Part shown: piece by piece, positions 24,958 to 32,713 of the stretch
Layout of the letters: each line of letters starts with the position of its first letter
Position numbering within the stretch: position 1 is the stretch's first letter
Source: DATFQE01 sp963738205
GTDB taxonomy: Bacteria; Actinomycetota; Thermoleophilia; Gaiellales; Gaiellaceae
Direction: 5' to 3'
Length of the DNA stretch: 64,000 bases
Assembly (NCBI GenBank): GCA_963738205.1
Contig: CAVTVQ010000006.1
Coordinates: 186,001-250,000, forward strand
Notes under the pieces: generated by a model
Databases searched by the model: none
Seen by the model: the letters and a program-made list of their open reading frames with translations, nothing else
Told to the model about the DNA's origin: nothing
Translations under genes and position numbers: made by a program

Positions 24958-26020
24958 GGTCAGGTTCGATCGGGCCACGCGGACCTATCCGGGCACGGAT
25001 GCGCCAGCCGTCGACGCCCTCGACCTCGACATCGGGGACGGGGAGTTCATGGTGCTCGTCGGCCCATCGGGCTCCGGGAAGACGACTGCCCTACGCATGC
25101 TCGCAGGGCTCGAGGAGGTCGACGACGGCGGGATCTTCATCGGCGACCGCGACGTCACCTACGTCAGCCCCAAGAAGCGCGACATCGCGATGGTGTTCCA
25201 GAACTACGCGCTGTACCCGTATCTGACGGTCGCTGCGAACATCGCCTTCCCGCTCCGGATGGCCAAGCTGAACAAGAAGGAGCGCGTGCGCCGGGTCGAG
25301 CTCGTGGCGGAGCGGCTGGGCCTGACCGAGTACCTCGATCGCAAGCCGTCCCAGCTCTCGGGTGGGCAGCGTCAGCGCGTCGCGATGGGGCGCGCGATCA
25401 TCCGCCAGCCGAGCGTCTTCTGCATGGACGAGCCGCTCTCGAACCTGGACGCAAAGCTGCGGATCCAGATGCGAGCCGACATCGCGGCGCTGCAAGCCGA
25501 CACCGGGATCACCACCGTGTACGTCACGCACGACCAGTCGGAGGCGATGACCCTGGGGCACCGCGTCGCGGTGCTCAAGGACGGGCGGCTGCAACAGTGC
25601 GACACCCCCAAGGCGCTCTACGCCCGCCCCGCCAACGTCTTCGTCGCCGGGTTCATCGGCTCGCCGGCGATGAACCTGTGCCCGGCGCCGGGCGGGGCCA
25701 ACGGCTCGATCTCGTTCGGCGGTGTCTCCTTCCGGCTGCCGGTGGACGCCGGCACCGGCCGACCCGTGGTGCTGGGCCTGCGCCCCGAGTCGCTCGAGCT
25801 GGCCGCCGAGGGCGTCGACGCCAGGGTGGACGTCGTCGAGGAGCTCGGCGCCGACGCGTATCTCTTCTGCAGCGCACAGGTGGACGGCGCGCCCGTACGG
25901 CTTGTCGCCCGCGTGGACGCTCGCCACATCCCGGATCGTGGAGATCGCGTCACGCTCCGCCCGCTGCCGAACGAGGCACATCTGTTCGATGCGGAGACGG
26001 GCGAGAGGCTCAGCTCCTGA
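24950..26020 (+). CDS. ABC transporter ATP-binding protein (UgpC/MsmK type)
   Basis: 356 residues from the ATG at 24950, overlapping the kinase by 8 bases. Walker A is VGPSGSGKTT, the Q loop lies in MVFQNYALYPYLTV, the signature is LSGGQRQRVAMGRA, Walker B is CMDEPLSNLD, and the switch His is in YVTHDQSEAM. The C-terminal 120 residues form the TOBE/OB regulatory domain. It energises the two permeases; such ATPases can also serve several sugar importers. Confidence 0.95.
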   Translation: MAEVRFDRATRTYPGTDAPAVDALDLDIGDGEFMVLVGPSGSGKTTALRMLAGLEEVDDGGIFIGDRDVTYVSPKKRDIAMVFQNYALYPYLTVAANIAFPLRMAKLNKKERVRRVELVAERLGLTEYLDRKPSQLSGGQRQRVAMGRAIIRQPSVFCMDEPLSNLDAKLRIQMRADIAALQADTGITTVYVTHDQSEAMTLGHRVAVLKDGRLQQCDTPKALYARPANVFVAGFIGSPAMNLCPAPGGANGSISFGGVSFRLPVDAGTGRPVVLGLRPESLELAAEGVDARVDVVEELGADAYLFCSAQVDGAPVRLVARVDARHIPDRGDRVTLRPLPNEAHLFDAETGERLSS

Positions 26021-27066
26021 GCGATCTCGCGATCGACACGCCCGCAGCCGTGGTCGACGTCGATCGTCTCGAGCGCAACCTGCGCCGCTGGCAGGCCGTC
26101 TGCGACCGGCTGGGTCTCGCGAACCGCCCGCACGTCAAGACCCACCGGTCGGTGGAGATCGCGCGCCGTCAAGTGGAGCTCGGAGCGGCGGGGCTGACGT
26201 GTCAGAAGCTGGGTGAGGCCGAGACGATGGTCGATGCCGGCTTCGACGACGTCTTCATTCCGTACAACCTGCTCGGCACTGCGAAGCTCGAGCGGCTCGC
26301 CGCGTTGCTCCGCCGCGCGACCGTGCGTGTGAGCTTCGACGACTCGGCGCTGCTGCCCGGTTTGTCCGCGGCCGCGAAGCAGGCGAAAGCAGAGCTCGGC
26401 GTGCTCGTGGACTGCGACACCGGGCTCGGGCGGACCGGCGTGGTCGATCCCGCTCGCGCCGTCGAGCTCGCCGCGGATGCCGCCCGGACCGAGGGGCTCC
26501 GCTTCGACGGGTTCATGACGCAGCCCGTGCTCGGCGAGTCTCGATCGTTCCTCGCCGAGGCGGTCGAGCGCTGCGTGGAGCTGGGGCTCGACGTGCAGAC
26601 GGTCTCGGTCGGTGGGACGCCGACGATGTGGACGGCCAAGGCCCTGCTGCCGACCGTGACCGAGTATCGAGCGGGCACCTACGCGTTCAACGACATGAAC
26701 ACGATCGCCGCCGGCGCCGCCGACCTCGACGATGTGGCGCTGACCGTGCGTGCGACCGTTGTCAGCCGGCCGGCCGCCGACCGGGCGGTCCTCGACGCAG
26801 GCTCCAAGACCCTGGCGTCGGACGTGGGGGTCGACGGCGGCTACGGCCATGTCCTCGATGCGCCCGGGTCCCAGGTCGTCAAGCTCGACGAGGAGCACGC
26901 ATACGTCGTTCTCTCAGCCGGCGATGCGTTGGAGCTGGGGCAGACGGTGAGCGTCGTGCCGAATCACGCCTGCGTGGTCGCGAACCTGTTCGACGAGCTC
27001 GTCGCCGTCCGGAACGGCGAGGCCGTGGCGCGCTGGCGCGTCGACGCGCGCGGTCGGAGCGCGTAG
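26017..27066 (+). CDS. D-threonine aldolase / D-serine dehydratase-like PLP enzyme
   Basis: 349 residues if translation starts at CTG 26017, which overlaps the ATPase stop as CTGA. The next standard start (GTG 26050) would cut the conserved opening IDTPAAVVDVDRLERNL. The alanine-racemase-type barrel has the PLP lysine in RPHVKTHRSVEIARRQ, then VLVDCDTGLGRTGV and SVGGTPTMW. The C-terminal beta domain has the zinc-type motif of D-TA enzymes (PNHACVVANLFDEL). Such enzymes cleave D-threonine-like amino acids or dehydrate D-serine. It closes the sugar operon, suggesting a D-amino acid or D-lactyl part in the substrate. Confidence 0.85.
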   Translation: MSDLAIDTPAAVVDVDRLERNLRRWQAVCDRLGLANRPHVKTHRSVEIARRQVELGAAGLTCQKLGEAETMVDAGFDDVFIPYNLLGTAKLERLAALLRRATVRVSFDDSALLPGLSAAAKQAKAELGVLVDCDTGLGRTGVVDPARAVELAADAARTEGLRFDGFMTQPVLGESRSFLAEAVERCVELGLDVQTVSVGGTPTMWTAKALLPTVTEYRAGTYAFNDMNTIAAGAADLDDVALTVRATVVSRPAADRAVLDAGSKTLASDVGVDGGYGHVLDAPGSQVVKLDEEHAYVVLSAGDALELGQTVSVVPNHACVVANLFDELVAVRNGEAVARWRVDARGRSA

Positions 27067-27088
27067 GCCCCCCGCGGCGAGCGGGGGC
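27067..27088 (+). terminator. Hairpin after the sugar operon
   Basis: CCCCCGC and GCGGGGG pair around GGCGA directly behind the last stop codon of the operon. No T tract follows, so termination is plausible rather than certain. Confidence 0.55.
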
Positions 27089-27135
27089 TCCCAGGAGAGC
27101 GCCTACTTCTTCTCGGTACCCACCTCGGCCGGTCC

Positions 27136-28902
27136 TCAATCCGCAGCGATCTCGGCGATGTCGGGTTCGCGCGGATTGAGGGCCTGCGCCCGTGCGAGCG
27201 CATGGGCCCGCTCGGGGCCCTCGCTCGCGAGCGCCAGGTCGAACCACAGCTCCCAGTCGCCGTCGTCGCGCTCGAGGCCCTTACGGAAGCTCTCGCGCGC
27301 GGCCGTTACCTGGCCGCGGGCGAGCTGTGCCTCCCCGAGCAGGCGCAGAGGCGCCGCCGACCAGGGCTGCAGGTCGGCGGCCCTCCGTGCCGCCGCGACC
27401 GAGCCCGACTCCCCCAGAGCGAGCTCGCGGTTGCCCGCATACGCGACGAGCGCCGGCACCGCCAGCGCGACGGCGACTGCCCCGGCCACCGCCCTCGTGC
27501 GCGTCGGGAGGGGGGCCTCGCGGACCCGAGCCGCCAGCAGGAGGGCGACGGCGCAGACGATCGCGGCCACCGTCACCGTGGGCAGCTCCCAGTCCCAATC
27601 CTGGCCGGCATGGGCCAGGTAGGCCGCGTACGGGCCGAGCGCCGCAGGCGTCACGAGGTCGCGCGCCCGGAGGCAGGCCGCCACCGGCGTCCCGAGCGCG
27701 ACGAGCAGCAGCGCTAGGCCGACCGGGCCGAGCTCGGCGAGCGTCTCGAGGTAGAGGCTGTGCGCATCCCGCGCGGGTTGCGACGTCGTGCGCTGGCGGT
27801 ACCAGTAGCGGCGGTAGCTGCCCGCGCCGGAGCCGAGGAGCGGGTGGTCCTCGACGTCGCGTAGTGCGATCCGCCAGTAGTCGACCCGGCTGCTGCCGGA
27901 GAACGTCAGCAGGCGAGCCGGCCCGGCGCCGGCGTGCGTCGGCGTCGTGAAGGAGCGGTACCCGTTGCGGACGAGGTCGACGGGACCGCCGGTGGCGACG
28001 ACGACCAGCGCTGCGGCGACCACGGCGGCCGCCCCGATCGCAAGACCGAGCCGGCGGTCGAAGCGCGCCTCGAGCCGCGGGAGCACCGCGCCGAGCCCTG
28101 CGGAGAGGCCGGCGCACAGCAGGATGGCGCTCGTGAGTGCCGCCTGCCCGTCGACGGTCGCGGCGGCGAGGACGGCGAGGAAGGCCGGAGCTGCGGCCGC
28201 CAGCGCTGCCACTCCGAACCGCCTACGGTCGGGAGCGACCAGGAGCGCGGCCGCCAGGCCCACGCCGAGGGCGAGCCAGGCACCGCGACCGTAGGTGAAG
28301 TAGAGCGTCGCCAGCAGGGAAGGCGGGAGCGCCAGCCAGACCGCGCGCAGCCCTGCGACTCCCGTCGAAGCGGCGAGCCCGAGCGCGAGCAGAACGCCCA
28401 TCGCGGCGAGCAGCGCGACCGCGTTCGCGTACCCGAGCGGTTCCGCCAGCCGCAGCGGCGAGCCGGGGTCCGCGGACATCGGCCCGATCGGGTCGTGGCC
28501 GACGAGCACGTCGCCGAGGCCGGCGAAGCAGAGCAGCGCGATCGCTCCGAGCAGCCCGGCGAGCATGGACGGACGCGAGGCGGCTCCGGCCAGCACCACG
28601 AGGGCGGCGGCCGTCGAGACGTAGAGCAGGAGCCGCTCGGCATCGAGCACGGAGGCGCTGGGATCCAGCGACCAGGCGGTGGAGAGGAGCGTCCAGGCAA
28701 GCAGGCCGCAGAGCGCCGCGAGGAAGATCAGCTCGGGTCGGCTCGGCTGGGTGGGACGGCCGACGAAGAGCGTCACCGCGGTCGCAACGAGGAGCGCCGC
28801 GCTCCAGACCCAGCTCGGCGGTGCGAAACCGCCCTGGTCGAAGCCCAGGAGGGCCACGAGCAGTGCGGACGCGAGGGCGGGAACCGCGTCCGGGCGCGGC
28901 AT
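27136..28902 (-). CDS. O-antigen ligase-like polytopic membrane protein with C-terminal repeat region
   Basis: 588 residues with more than ten membrane helices. The Wzy_C-type motif is in the large loop: RVDYWRIALRDVEDHPLLGSGAGSYRRYW followed by RDAHSLYLETLAELGPVGL. The final 100 residues (DLQPWSAAPLRLLGEAQLARGQVTAARESFRKGLE) look like TPR helices. Such proteins join or polymerise glycans on lipid carriers at the outer face of the membrane. No glycosyltransferases are adjacent, so the glycan is unknown. Confidence 0.85.
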   Translation of the reverse strand: MPRPDAVPALASALLVALLGFDQGGFAPPSWVWSAALLVATAVTLFVGRPTQPSRPELIFLAALCGLLAWTLLSTAWSLDPSASVLDAERLLLYVSTAAALVVLAGAASRPSMLAGLLGAIALLCFAGLGDVLVGHDPIGPMSADPGSPLRLAEPLGYANAVALLAAMGVLLALGLAASTGVAGLRAVWLALPPSLLATLYFTYGRGAWLALGVGLAAALLVAPDRRRFGVAALAAAAPAFLAVLAAATVDGQAALTSAILLCAGLSAGLGAVLPRLEARFDRRLGLAIGAAAVVAAALVVVATGGPVDLVRNGYRSFTTPTHAGAGPARLLTFSGSSRVDYWRIALRDVEDHPLLGSGAGSYRRYWYRQRTTSQPARDAHSLYLETLAELGPVGLALLLVALGTPVAACLRARDLVTPAALGPYAAYLAHAGQDWDWELPTVTVAAIVCAVALLLAARVREAPLPTRTRAVAGAVAVALAVPALVAYAGNRELALGESGSVAAARRAADLQPWSAAPLRLLGEAQLARGQVTAARESFRKGLERDDGDWELWFDLALASEGPERAHALARAQALNPREPDIAEIAAD

Positions 28903-28948
28903 TGGTGGCGCAGTGTACGGTGCGGTCCCCGAGGAGGAGAGTGGAGCC

Positions 28949-29461
28949 GTGGAGAGCTTCGGCCCGATTCAGATGCTCACCGTCGCGTTCGACGGCAATC
29001 GGTTCAAGGGCGAGATCCTGCCCGAGCTCGACCGCCTCAAGCGCGAGCAGATCATCCGCGTGATCGACCTCATGGTCGTCCGCAAGGATTCCGAGGGGCG
29101 CGTGATGGTGATGACGGCGACCGACCTCGACTGGGAGGAGGCGGCGTCCTTCGGCTCCTACATCGGGGCGCTCGCCGGCTTCGGCGCCGGCGTGCCCGAC
29201 GGCGTCGAGCGCGGCGCGATCGCGGGCGCGGCAGAGCTGGCGGACGGGCACGTGTTCGACGACAACGACGCGTTTCGGATCACGCAGGGGCTCCCGAACG
29301 AGATGTCGGCCGCGATCGTGCTGATCGAGCACGTCTGGGCGAAACCGCTGCTCGACGCGATCGACCGTGCCGGCGGAGCGGAGCTCTCGAACGACTGGAT
29401 CAGGCCCGAGGACATCCTCTCGGTCGGGCAAGCCGCTACAACGCGGGACGACCTGGCCTGA
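28949..29461 (+). CDS. DUF6325-like protein, second copy
   Basis: 170 residues from the GTG at 28949 (ribosome site GAGGAGGAG upstream). It opens FGPIQMLTVAFDGNRFKGEILPEL and has IRVIDLMVVRKDSEG and LIEHVWAKPLLDAI, parallel to the shorter protein at 1560-1973. It is about 30 residues longer, mostly through a Gly/Ala-rich insert (YIGALAGFGAGVPDG). Paralogues in one window suggest a useful but uncharacterised function. It has no SHOCT partner here. Confidence 0.7.
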   Translation: MESFGPIQMLTVAFDGNRFKGEILPELDRLKREQIIRVIDLMVVRKDSEGRVMVMTATDLDWEEAASFGSYIGALAGFGAGVPDGVERGAIAGAAELADGHVFDDNDAFRITQGLPNEMSAAIVLIEHVWAKPLLDAIDRAGGAELSNDWIRPEDILSVGQAATTRDDLA

Positions 29462-29480
29462 TCACTGCACGGCGTAGCCG

Positions 29481-30932
29481 CTAGTCCGCGGTTTCGACCG
29501 CGACCCGCTGCGCAGCGACTGCGCGCCGGGGCGTCACGAAGATCGCGACGACGGCGGCGCCGAGCGCGGCCACCGCGCTGATCCAGAACGCGGTCACGAA
29601 GGCCGACTCCGAGGGGACCTGCGTGCCCGGGATCGTCCGCGCCGTCAGGATCGCCGCGCCGACCTGCCCGCCGATCACGCCGCCGATCGTCCGCATCACC
29701 GTGTTCATGCCGGTGGCGACGCCGGTCTCGATCGGCCGGACGGAACTGACGATGATCGTCGCCATCGCGGCGAACGCGAGCACGATCCCGAAGCCGAGGG
29801 CGATGTTGCCGAGCACGATCTGCCACGGGTGGTCGTGCCAGAGCGCGAAGCTGGCGATGCCGACACCGGCAAGCGCCATGCCGATGACGAGCGGCAGCCG
29901 CCAGCCGAAGGCCTTGCCGAGCCGGCCGGCCAGCGGGCCTCCGACGAGGCCCACGAGAGCGCCCGGGAGCAGGTAGAGGCCGGTCTTGCTCGCGCTCGCG
30001 CCGAAGCCGTAGTCGACCAGCCGGGCGACCGAAGCCGGGAGATCGCCGGGCGCCTGCACGAAGTTCGGGATCAGGACGAACGACCCGAGCATCGCGAAGC
30101 CGCTGACCAGCGCGATCATGTTCGTGAGCAACACGGGCCGGTGCGCGAGCATGCGCATGTCCACCATCGGTTCCGGCACGCGCAGCTCCACGAGCCCCCA
30201 CGCCAGTCCGAGCACGAGGGCTGACGCCAGCAGCGCGATCACGCGCGCGGAGCCCCAGCCCCAACTCTCGCCTTCGGTCAGGGCCACGAGCAGCGAGATG
30301 AGCGAACCGGAGAGCAGCAGCGCGCCCGGAATGTCCACGCGGGACGGAGTCTTGATCGGCGACTCGGGGACGAACAGGTGGACGAGCACGATCGCCGCCG
30401 CGACGCCGATCGCGCCGATGATGAAGAGCCAGCGCCACGACGCGTAGTCGACGATGACGCCGGAGAGGACGAGTCCGACCGACCCGCCGATGGCGAAGAC
30501 CGACGAGACGATCCCGATCGCCGTCCCGCGGCGCTCGGGCGGGAACTCGTCGTTGATGATCGCGAAGCTGAGCGGGAAGACCGCGCCGCCCGCGCCCTGG
30601 ATCACGCGGCAGGCGATCAGCGACGCGATGTTCCAGGCGAAGATGCCGAGGACCGACCCGAGCAGGAAGATGCCCAGGCTGATCACGAGCAGGCGCTCCT
30701 TGCCGTACTGGTCGCCGAGCTTGCCGAGGATCGGCGTGAGGACGGACGCGCTCAGCAGGAAGGCGGTCAACAGCCACGTGGCCCATGCGGTCGAGGTGTC
30801 CAGGTCACGCTGGAGTGCGGGCAGAGCGGGGATGACGAGCGTCTGCTGCAGCGCGAACGCGATGCCGGCGACGACCAGCGCGGCGAGCGTGATCTGGTAG
30901 CGCTGGCGCTCGGGGTGCTCGGACGTGCTCAC
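29481..30932 (-). CDS. MFS transporter, DHA2 (EmrB/QacA) drug-exporter type
   Basis: 483 residues from the GTG at 30930-30932, about 14 membrane helices. Motif A is GKLGDQYGKERLLVISL. Motif C-like glycines are in FAIGGSVGLVLSGVIVDYASWRWLFIIG, and DIPGALLLSGSLISLLVAL is typical of the 14-helix DHA2 family. It exports small hydrophobic compounds using the proton gradient. No adjacent TetR or MarR regulator is seen. Confidence 0.93.
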   Translation of the reverse strand: MSTSEHPERQRYQITLAALVVAGIAFALQQTLVIPALPALQRDLDTSTAWATWLLTAFLLSASVLTPILGKLGDQYGKERLLVISLGIFLLGSVLGIFAWNIASLIACRVIQGAGGAVFPLSFAIINDEFPPERRGTAIGIVSSVFAIGGSVGLVLSGVIVDYASWRWLFIIGAIGVAAAIVLVHLFVPESPIKTPSRVDIPGALLLSGSLISLLVALTEGESWGWGSARVIALLASALVLGLAWGLVELRVPEPMVDMRMLAHRPVLLTNMIALVSGFAMLGSFVLIPNFVQAPGDLPASVARLVDYGFGASASKTGLYLLPGALVGLVGGPLAGRLGKAFGWRLPLVIGMALAGVGIASFALWHDHPWQIVLGNIALGFGIVLAFAAMATIIVSSVRPIETGVATGMNTVMRTIGGVIGGQVGAAILTARTIPGTQVPSESAFVTAFWISAVAALGAAVVAIFVTPRRAVAAQRVAVETAD

Positions 30933-31013
30933 CGCCCCGACGTTACCCGCAGCGGTTGTCCCTGATCGGGCACCAGACCGACTGCCAGAGACGTGCTCTG
31001 CAAGGCTAGGCGG

Positions 31014-31586
31014 GTGGATGCGGCCGGACCCCTCGTCGTCGTGGTGACGGGCCCGCCCGCAAGCGGGAAGAGCTCGATCGCCGAGACGCTCGCACGCGAG
31101 CTGCACGCGCCCCTGCTCGCCAAGGACCCGATCAAGGAGGCGCTCTTCGACGGGCTCGGCACCGGCGACCCGGAGTGGTCGAAGAAGCTCGGGATCGCCA
31201 CCTACGGGGTTCTGTTCCACGTGCTCGAGGAGGAACTGCGAGCCCACCGCTCGTGTGTGCTCGAGGCGAACTTCGACCACAACGAGGCCTCTCCCCAGCT
31301 GGCGGCGCTCCAGCTTCGTCACGGCTTCCGAGCTTTGCAGATCGTCTGCACGGCGTCGCGCGACGTCCTGCTGGAGCGGTTCGTCGAGCGATCGGGCTCT
31401 CGTCATCCCGGCCACATCGACGACGAGCGGCTCGACGACGTCGTCCAGGCAATCGACGCCGGGCGTTGGCGTTCGCTGGACCTCGAGGGCGAGACGATCG
31501 AGGTCGACACCACCGACTGGTCTACGGTCGACGTCGACGGGCTGATCGAGCGAGCTCGCGCAGCCGCTGGGCGTGAGCGCTCGTGA
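31014..31586 (+). CDS. AAA-type P-loop kinase
   Basis: 190 residues from GTG 31014 (an in-frame GTG at 30993 is an alternative). Walker A is VVTGPPASGKSS, followed by the lid-like region LAKDPIKEALFDGLGTGD and VLEANFDHNEAS. The layout matches small AAA_33 kinases related to chloramphenicol or zeta-toxin-type phosphotransferases. The substrate is unknown. Its last 65 bases overlap the 3' end of malQ on the other strand. Confidence 0.8.
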   Translation: MDAAGPLVVVVTGPPASGKSSIAETLARELHAPLLAKDPIKEALFDGLGTGDPEWSKKLGIATYGVLFHVLEEELRAHRSCVLEANFDHNEASPQLAALQLRHGFRALQIVCTASRDVLLERFVERSGSRHPGHIDDERLDDVVQAIDAGRWRSLDLEGETIEVDTTDWSTVDVDGLIERARAAAGRERS

Positions 31587-32703
31587 GCTGACCCGGCTCG
31601 AGGCGCCACGACCAGTTACCGGTCCCGCGGCCAGGCGTGTTCATCCGCGCCTCGCTGCCGAGGCCGAGGACGTCCTGGGCCGGCACGATCGCGACGGCGG
31701 CTCGTGAGCGATACGCCAGCTCGATCAGCGACCAGTTCGGTTCGCCCGGATCGAGCTCCGGCGTCGGGTTCGCTCGGTACCAGCCGACTGCCGTGTCGTT
31801 GTCGTGCGTGCCCGTATAGACGACCTGCCGTTCGCGGTGGTGCTCCGGGCGATGGGGGTTCCGCGGGTTGCCGTCGAACGCGAACTGCAGCACCGCCATG
31901 CCGGGCAGACCCAGCTCGTCGCGCAGCCGCTCGACGGGAGGGGTGATCACGCCGAGGTCCTCCGCGATCACCGGCAGCGAGCCGAGCTCGGTGCGGACGG
32001 CCTCCAGCAGCTCACGCCCCGGCGCGCGCCGCCAGCGCCCGGCGCGCGCCGTCTTGAGGCCCGCGGGGACGGCCCAGTAGGCGACCAGACCGCGAAAGTG
32101 GTCCATCCGCACGAGGTCGACGAGCTCGAAGGTCCGTCGGAAGCGCTCCAGCCACCAGCGGTAGCCGCTCGCCCGCAGCGCCTCCCAGCGGTAGAGCGGG
32201 CTGCCCCAGAGCTGGCCGTTCGCGCTGTACAGATCGGGCGGGACCCCGGCCACGACACCGTCCTGGAAGAGCTCCGGATGGGCGAGGTGGTCGGCGCTCC
32301 CGGGTGCGACGTAGATCGGCAGGTCGCCGATCAGCCGGACGCCGCGCTCGGCCGCGTATCCGCGCAGCGCGGACCACTCGCGCTCGACCCGCACCTGGTC
32401 GGCGAGCGAGCCGCCAAAGGCGGCCCAGTCGCCGCTCCAGAAGGCATGGCGGGCGACGAAGCCCTCGAGCTCGGCGGCCGAGACCGGTGCGTCCGGATCG
32501 GCCAGCAGCTCCGGGGAGCCGGCGAAGGCGGAACTGGACGAGTACGGCGACCCATATTCGTCGGGTGGGCCGAGCGGCAAGACCTGCCACCACGACTGCC
32601 CCGCTGCGGCCAGCCAGTCCACGAATTCACGGGCGTCCGCGAGTGAACCGCTCGGGAGCGAGGTCGGGTGAAGCAAGATTCCGGCCGACCGGCGAAGCTG
32701 CAC
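31522..32703 (-). CDS. malQ: 4-alpha-glucanotransferase (amylomaltase)
   Basis: 393 residues from GTG 32701-32703 (an ATG-like earlier start would run into the divergent gene). RRSAGILLHPTSLPS begins the GH77 fold. The catalytic residues are Asp in LVRMDHFRGL, Glu in VIAEDLGVITP and Asp in YTGTHDNDTAVGW, with LPIYVAPGSADHLAHPELF in between. It is shorter than typical MalQ (about 500). It moves maltooligosaccharide segments between glucans, feeding the glgE/treS cluster. Its start is 10 bases from that of glgE, on the opposite strand. Confidence 0.9.
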   Translation of the reverse strand: MQLRRSAGILLHPTSLPSGSLADAREFVDWLAAAGQSWWQVLPLGPPDEYGSPYSSSSAFAGSPELLADPDAPVSAAELEGFVARHAFWSGDWAAFGGSLADQVRVEREWSALRGYAAERGVRLIGDLPIYVAPGSADHLAHPELFQDGVVAGVPPDLYSANGQLWGSPLYRWEALRASGYRWWLERFRRTFELVDLVRMDHFRGLVAYWAVPAGLKTARAGRWRRAPGRELLEAVRTELGSLPVIAEDLGVITPPVERLRDELGLPGMAVLQFAFDGNPRNPHRPEHHRERQVVYTGTHDNDTAVGWYRANPTPELDPGEPNWSLIELAYRSRAAVAIVPAQDVLGLGSEARMNTPGRGTGNWSWRLEPGQLTSAHAQRLRELARSARRRRP

Positions 32704-32713
32704 GGACCTGACG

